From: Trametes villosa
Lineage: Eukaryota; Basidiomycota; Agaricomycetes; Polyporales; Polyporaceae
NCBI GenBank assembly: GCA_002964805.2
Contig: PUDQ02000001.1
Span: forward strand, 4,798,001-4,862,000
Direction: 5' to 3'
Length of the DNA stretch: 64,000 nt
Shown piece by piece: positions 58,989-64,000 of this stretch (positions are counted from its first letter, which is position 1; each line of letters begins with the position of its first letter). Below the pieces are notes generated by a model. That model did no database searches. It saw nothing but the letters and a program-made list of their open reading frames with translations, and was not told the origin of the DNA. Both the position numbers and the translations under genes were made by a program.

Positions 58989-60708
58989 ATGCCTGCCACC
59001 CAAGCAAGTGCAGAAGCCGCCAAGATAGCTGCGTACTACAGCTCCTCGTTAGCTTGGCCTCCCTTTCATGTTGATGTCACTAGCGGCTGACGATTGCTTC
59101 ACAGAATCACTGGGAATCGACGCGCCTTCGCTATCGCAGGTCAGTCACCTACAGGTTTGGTACGAAACCACACTCAGCGCCTCAACCGCACTGCCGCAGC
59201 TTTTGTGCTATACGAGTACATCATCACGTTTGGGGATGAGGTCAACTTCTTCTGGATGCGCAAGAAAACCGGCGCCTCCTGGTTATTCTTCATCATCCGC
59301 TATCTTGCCATGCTCTTCTACGTCATACTCTTAGTCGCGGCATATGTATCCATGTCAGACGAGGTAAGTACCTTCCGAGGCTCAATGCAATTTTTTAATG
59401 TCGGCTGACGATGTTGCGGTGCAGAGGTACTTACCCCTCTTCCATCTCGTCCCGTGGTACGGTACCAAGACTCACGTCTGCCTTGCCTAGCTGCAACCGC
59501 TTTCAATGGACGAATGCGATTCTTGACAATGTCCAGTACCTGTTCTGGGGAGGCAAGTCGCCAGTCACGTCCCGCAGCTTCCGCTCACCTCGTACTCCGA
59601 CTCAGTGTTCTCGGGCCTGCGTGCGCTCGCACTCACCGGGATGAACCGGTTCATCGGCTCAGCCGTGTTCCTTCTCTCCGGCAGCATGGTCCCGCTGGGC
59701 CTCGTGCGTAACTCGAGCCAGTCTATCTACGATGGCGCCAGCTTCTCACGGCGCGAACTCGATTTGTATCAGTAGTGGCAGATAGGCTACGGTGTGTCCA
59801 GTGCCAACCTCCCACTCGTCGGGTGCGACGGTAGCCTCAAGGCAACGAGACAGACTAACTTCATGTGAGCATTCGAGCTATAATTTTTGAGGGCCTTGCT
59901 GCAGCTGACTGACACGTCCGACTGTAGCGGTGCGTTTCCTCCCCGTTGTTACGCCCGCTCCTCACAAATCTATCGAGGTAGCTGTCACGGTAGCGCGTTC
60001 GTGCGTTCTTGTTGCAGACATCATCGTCATGAGCGTCACCTGGCGGTACTCGATCAGAAACGGGATCTCCGTGGCGAAACCGCGCGGAATCGCGCCCTCG
60101 CACCTGGCCTACGTCTTGCTTGTCAACGGTCAGTCGAGATGAACGAGTACGCTCCCAACGCCCGCTGAAATCAAACGCAGGGACAGTGTACTTCCTGTAA
60201 GGCGAACGGCTCTGGTTTCAGAAATACCGGAACCCCTTTGCTCACTTGCGACGGTGCCGTGCAGCGTCCTCTCCGCGCTGAACTTGTTCCAGCTCCTCAT
60301 CAAGCTGATCCCCGTGAGTGTCCTTCGCGCCGCCTTCCGGTTGCAGAAACGCTCAAGTGCACGGCCGGCAGACCCTGTCGGCAGCCTACCAACTCGTCAA
60401 CCTGAGCGTCTTCGTAGACCCGTGAGATTCCTTCCTCCGCCCGCCCTCCTCCAGTCTCAGCTGACACCGACACCGACAGCCTCACCGCCGTCCTGATCTG
60501 CCGCATCATGCTGTCCCTGCAGGCTGCCCACCAACGTGCGCTCCACGGCGGCACACTCGGGCTCAGCGCCGCGGACGGCCAAACCGCGACGCTCCGATTT
60601 GCGTCGGCGGTCGTAGGGTCCCTCGCCCAGATGACGCCCGTCGCGCAGACCATGGCCAGCGACGACGTGCTCTCCGCCGACACGCACCGGGAGAGCGGCC
60701 AGGCCTAG
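58989..60708 (+). CDS. DUF6533 multi-pass membrane protein, array copy 5
   Basis: Start MPATQASAEAAKIAAYYSSS at 58989. Then YEYIITFGDEVNFFWMRKKTGASWLFFII, VQYLFWGG, FSGLRALALTGMNRFIGS, the loop WQIGYGVSSANLPLVGCDG, then VADIIVMSVTWRYSIRNG, AYVLLVNG, LTAVLICRIMLSLQAAHQRA and ATLRFASAVVGSLAQ, ending ESGQA. An in-frame TAG just before the loop falls inside an intron that copies 2, 3 and 4 also have, so this copy is probably functional. Confidence 0.76.
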
Positions 60709-61013
60709 GAGCGACGGCGGATGTCGAAAGAGAACTTGAGAGACTGGGCTAGAGCGAGCCTAAATAGCGAGTGCCGGCGAAGAGACAGATTCCCGACCCA
60801 GAAGCTAAAAGGCAGGAGAACGGATGTTGAAATGCTGTAGACAGGGAATATTCCGCCCTCTGGGCCTCCAGCCCCGAAGCTTGACTCGATCGCATTCAGG
60901 AATAAGTAGTATACTTCCAATTCCACCCCAAACCTCCACACATCAATACTTCACACATACCTCTACCCCGATGTCACGCATCCTCGCCTGCTTGCGCCCA
61001 CCCTCTAGCACCT

Positions 61014-63642
61014 CTAAGCCTGCAACTCCACGTAGTTCGCTACAACACACCGTACCTCATTAGTCGCCGTCCAAAAATGACACAGAAAGTACACGCACCA
61101 GGGAACAACCCGATATTCCCATGCGCGTCCGTGCCTTGCCACCAGTCCTCGGACGCGGCCTCAATCTGCGTGATCCGGTCACCCTCCTTGAACGACAGCT
61201 CGTTGTCCTCCGCCGCGTCGTAGCTGCGTGCGCCACGCGTCAGCATCGTACCCCCTTTTACAAAACCTAACGGGAGACAAGAGAGGGACGTACTCGTATA
61301 GCGCAACGGCCCAGGAGCCGAGGTCCTCTTCGGCAGCCGGCTCCGGCTCGGCGTGGGCCGCAGCGGGCGCAGGGGGAGCCGGGGGCTACGAAACCATTCA
61401 CTCGTTAGCCCAATCATCTGATGCGTAACGTACCGCAGCAACATACCGGAGGAGGCGGCGGCGGGGGAGACGGCGGCGGGGGCGTAGCAGGCGCAGCCGT
61501 CTCCTGCTCCACGATCTCCACAAAGTTCGCTATCCACCCACCCAATCAGCTTCCCACATCCACATTCCCACAAATCAACGGCACACAGAGTACGCACCAG
61601 GGAAGAGACCCTGCTTCGCGCCGTTCGCGCCGACGCCGGACCACCAGCCCTCGTCGAGCTGCTCGATCTGCTCGATGAGCTCGCCCTCGACGAGGTCCAT
61701 CTCGTTGTCCTCTTGCGCCTGTTCACGCACACAGCCCGCCGTTCAACAACTCGTTTCCCGCGCGCATCGAGCGAGAGCGGGCACTTACAGCGTAGTCGTA
61801 CAGCACAACGGCGCTCAGGCCCTGGCCCTGGCCGTGGGCAGGCGCAGCGTGCACCGGTTCGGGCTCGGGCTCTGGCACGGCGGCAGCCACGACAGGCGCG
61901 GCAGGTGCCACCGGGGGAGGCGGCGGGGGTGGGGGCGGCTGCCGACACAGCCTTAGCATTCCGTTCGCCTGTTCGTAGAAGGCGCAGGAAACCACTTACC
62001 GGGGGCGGCGGGGCGGCCTCGTCTTCGTGCTCCGGCTCAGGCGCGTGCTGGAAGGCAGGCGGCGGGGGAGGCGGCGGCGGGGGAGGAGGAGGGGGCGCCT
62101 CCGCTTCAGGCGACGCAGCGCGTACGGGACGCGACGCGCTCGGGAGCGCGGGCGGGGCGGGAGGCGGCGGGGGCTACCACACACGATATCAGAACACGCC
62201 CGCATCACCAAACCCAAACAACGTACCGCATCATACTCCTCCTCTTCCTCAGGCTCCGGCGCAACAGGCGCGCGCGGCGGGGGCGGCACACCGCGGAACG
62301 CAGGCGCAGGGGGCGCAGCAGGAGGCGCACTCGTCTCCAACGCACTATTCGCACGCGCCTCTTCCTCCTCTTGCTGTTTCTTCGCAAGCGCCTGGCGCTC
62401 GCTCCAGGTAAGCTTCTTCGCGCCGCCCGCAGGCGCGCCGCGGGACACGGGTGCTGGGGCAGGCGGTTCTGCCTGCGCCTGGCGCGCGGCGAACGGGTTC
62501 ACGAGCTTCTTCGGCTGGAGCTTGATGGGGGTGTATGCGGTCCCGACGGGCCCGATCTTGTCGTCGTCCTCCGTCGGCTTCGTCGGGGTCACGGACGCCG
62601 CGACGGGCGCGGGCGCAGACGCGGCGGGCGTGAATCGCGGGGCGGACTGCGCGTTCTCGCTCAGTATACACGCGCGAGTCTCAAGACAGGAGGATCAGAC
62701 GTACGGATGCGGCGGGCTTGGGTGCGCCAAATGTTGCAGCGGGGCGGCTCGCAGCAGGGGGCGGGGGAGGCGGCGCATAGCTATCCGCCTCGTCCGGCCA
62801 CGAGTCCGCAGGCGCCTTGTTCGCGATGGGGGCCTTGCCCAGCCCAGGGGCAGGCGACGGCGCGAGTGGCACCGCGCGCGCCGCAGGAGAGCCGAACGAC
62901 CTCGCCGCAGCGGGGGCGGGAGGCGCGGCAGCCGGGGGCGCGGCGGGCCCTCTGCGGAGCGCGGCGATGTCGGGCTTCCCGACGGGGGTGTAGCTGGTGC
63001 CGACGGGCGCGATGGGCTCAAACTTGCGCGGGGCTTCTTTCTGGGAGGAGTAGTTGACGCCGGACGCGGCTTCGACGCGGGGCATGATCACCTCGGGCGT
63101 GACATCGGCCTGCGCGCCAGGTCAGTTGGTTTGTGGAGGGTGGGTGCGCGGAGGGCACGAAGCGTACCTCATTGCGCGCGTTGATCACGACGTGCGTGCC
63201 GCGGAGGAAGTTGGCGACGGCACTGGAGTGGGTGTGGAAGAGACCCTTGCGGGCGACGGGGACACCGTCGCCGCACCAGTTGATCTGCACGAACTTGGGC
63301 AGTCCGCTCTGCAGACACATAGATCAGTAAGCATACACGGTACTGCTGAACGGAGAACGACACACGTTGGGGTCTTTGACGCGTGCAAACGCGTACTGCA
63401 TCCTGCGCAGCAGTCAGCACGCATGCGGGCGATGGGCGAGCGGCGTGAGGCGATGGGACGTACCTTCCGTCGGAGAACTCCTCCTGAAGTTCCTCGAGGC
63501 CGCCATCCCCGACGGACTGGACCTTGAGGTCGTTTGAGCCCTTGTCGTAGGTGAAGATGGCCCAATCAATGCCGCGGGCGTGGACGACGTTCTCGTACGC
63601 CTCGCTGAGATCTCTGCTCGAGAGGTTGACCTGCAGAGACAT
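61014..63642 (-). CDS. ABP1: Actin-binding protein 1 (ADF-H and two SH3 domains)
   Basis: Many exons from the ATG at 63642 ([20 protein letters not shown]) to the stop at 61014. Residues 1-~135 form an ADF-homology domain ([18 protein letters not shown], then [12 protein letters not shown] and [16 protein letters not shown]). The long central part is Pro/Ala-rich and holds two copies of PVGTxYTPV-type motifs ([20 protein letters not shown] and [13 protein letters not shown]), Pro runs and acidic EPEPEP segments. Two SH3 domains end the protein: [20 protein letters not shown]...WWSGVG and [20 protein letters not shown]...WWQG. The family links actin patches, Arp2/3 and endocytosis. A second SH3 domain is an addition relative to the yeast form. 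Confidence 0.92.
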
Positions 63643-64000
63643 CGTAGGCTATCGTGATTATTTCGGTTAATTCCAGATAGTGGTTCGTGAGCAAGATCGT
63701 GGTGCGAGTGAGAGTGCGAGGATGTGGAAAAGGTTAAAGGGGAACAAGGAGGATGTCTGCGGACGAGGCGATGATGTCGACGGGCGCTTCGGGCTTGGCC
63801 ATGCTCTCTTCCGACCTTCAGCCACACCTCCCTCTCTTCCCGGAACAGATGCTTTACCTCCTCCGCTCTGGCCATAGACGATAGAAAGCTATGTCCGAAG
63901 TTACCGAAGCTCGGCCCAGAGGTGCGCAACACAACTCCTTGCTAAAATCCGTGACCTAATACTTCGGTCCGAAGAGATCAGCCCTGCGCTCGACTTCCTC
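63643..64000. other. Upstream flank of ABP1
   Basis: The presumed promoter and 5' UTR of the minus-strand ABP1 gene. No second gene can be supported before the window ends. Confidence 0.4.

Noticed and set aside
59770..59785. In-frame stop making DUF6533 copy 5 a pseudogene
   Set aside because: The TAG falls just before a conserved exon start (WQIGYGVSS). Copies 2-4 have an intron at this place that would remove it.

Overview
This window is nuclear DNA of a filamentous basidiomycete, most likely an agaricomycete. Genes are GC-rich and split by many 50-80 nt GT-AG introns. Five tandem genes belong to the basidiomycete-typical DUF6533 multi-pass membrane family. The conserved genes (coronin, ALG5, mitochondrial T protein, ABP1) are ordinary fungal genes. 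All exon models were read by eye from splice signals and reading frames; no database search was run.

Left part, about 0.3-23.7 kb: an accessory island of genes with no close relative that I recognise. It holds (i) a 1,938-residue protein (12016-18873, minus) with a ParB/sulfiredoxin-like SGQHR region near its N terminus, an acidic middle and two copies of an unfamiliar domain near its C terminus; (ii) two small genes (1062-1871 and 4053-5262, minus), each with one copy of that domain; (iii) a 1,441-residue orphan protein (6332-11442, minus) with a probable SUMO-interacting motif; (iv) three paralogues (2463-3762 minus; 19770-21076 and 22093-23403 plus) with a BAH-like region and a PHD-like cysteine set broken by a 92-104 residue insertion. 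Through the island, between genes and inside two introns, run clusters of a 28-bp hairpin (13-bp arms, CT or AG centre) repeated with a period of about 56 bp. Several island genes also share an upstream motif. I read the island as one module, possibly mobile or chromatin-related, but its function is unknown.

Middle, 24.2-33 kb: a RecQ-like DEAH helicase with OrsD-type zinc fingers, resembling fungal telomere-linked helicases. Upstream of it lie four 40-bp tandem repeats, about six units of a ~180-bp satellite, and a hairpin-rich block built on GGCATCC. This looks like subtelomeric-type sequence in an internal position. A small membrane-anchored orphan gene follows.

Right part, 34-64 kb: conserved single-copy genes, namely coronin, ETT1/NRO1-like, ALG5, glycine cleavage T protein, a ketopantoate-reductase-like enzyme and a secreted FAD oxidoreductase. 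Next come a tandem array of five DUF6533 membrane-protein genes and then the actin regulator ABP1. No tRNA, rRNA or telomeric repeat array was recognised.
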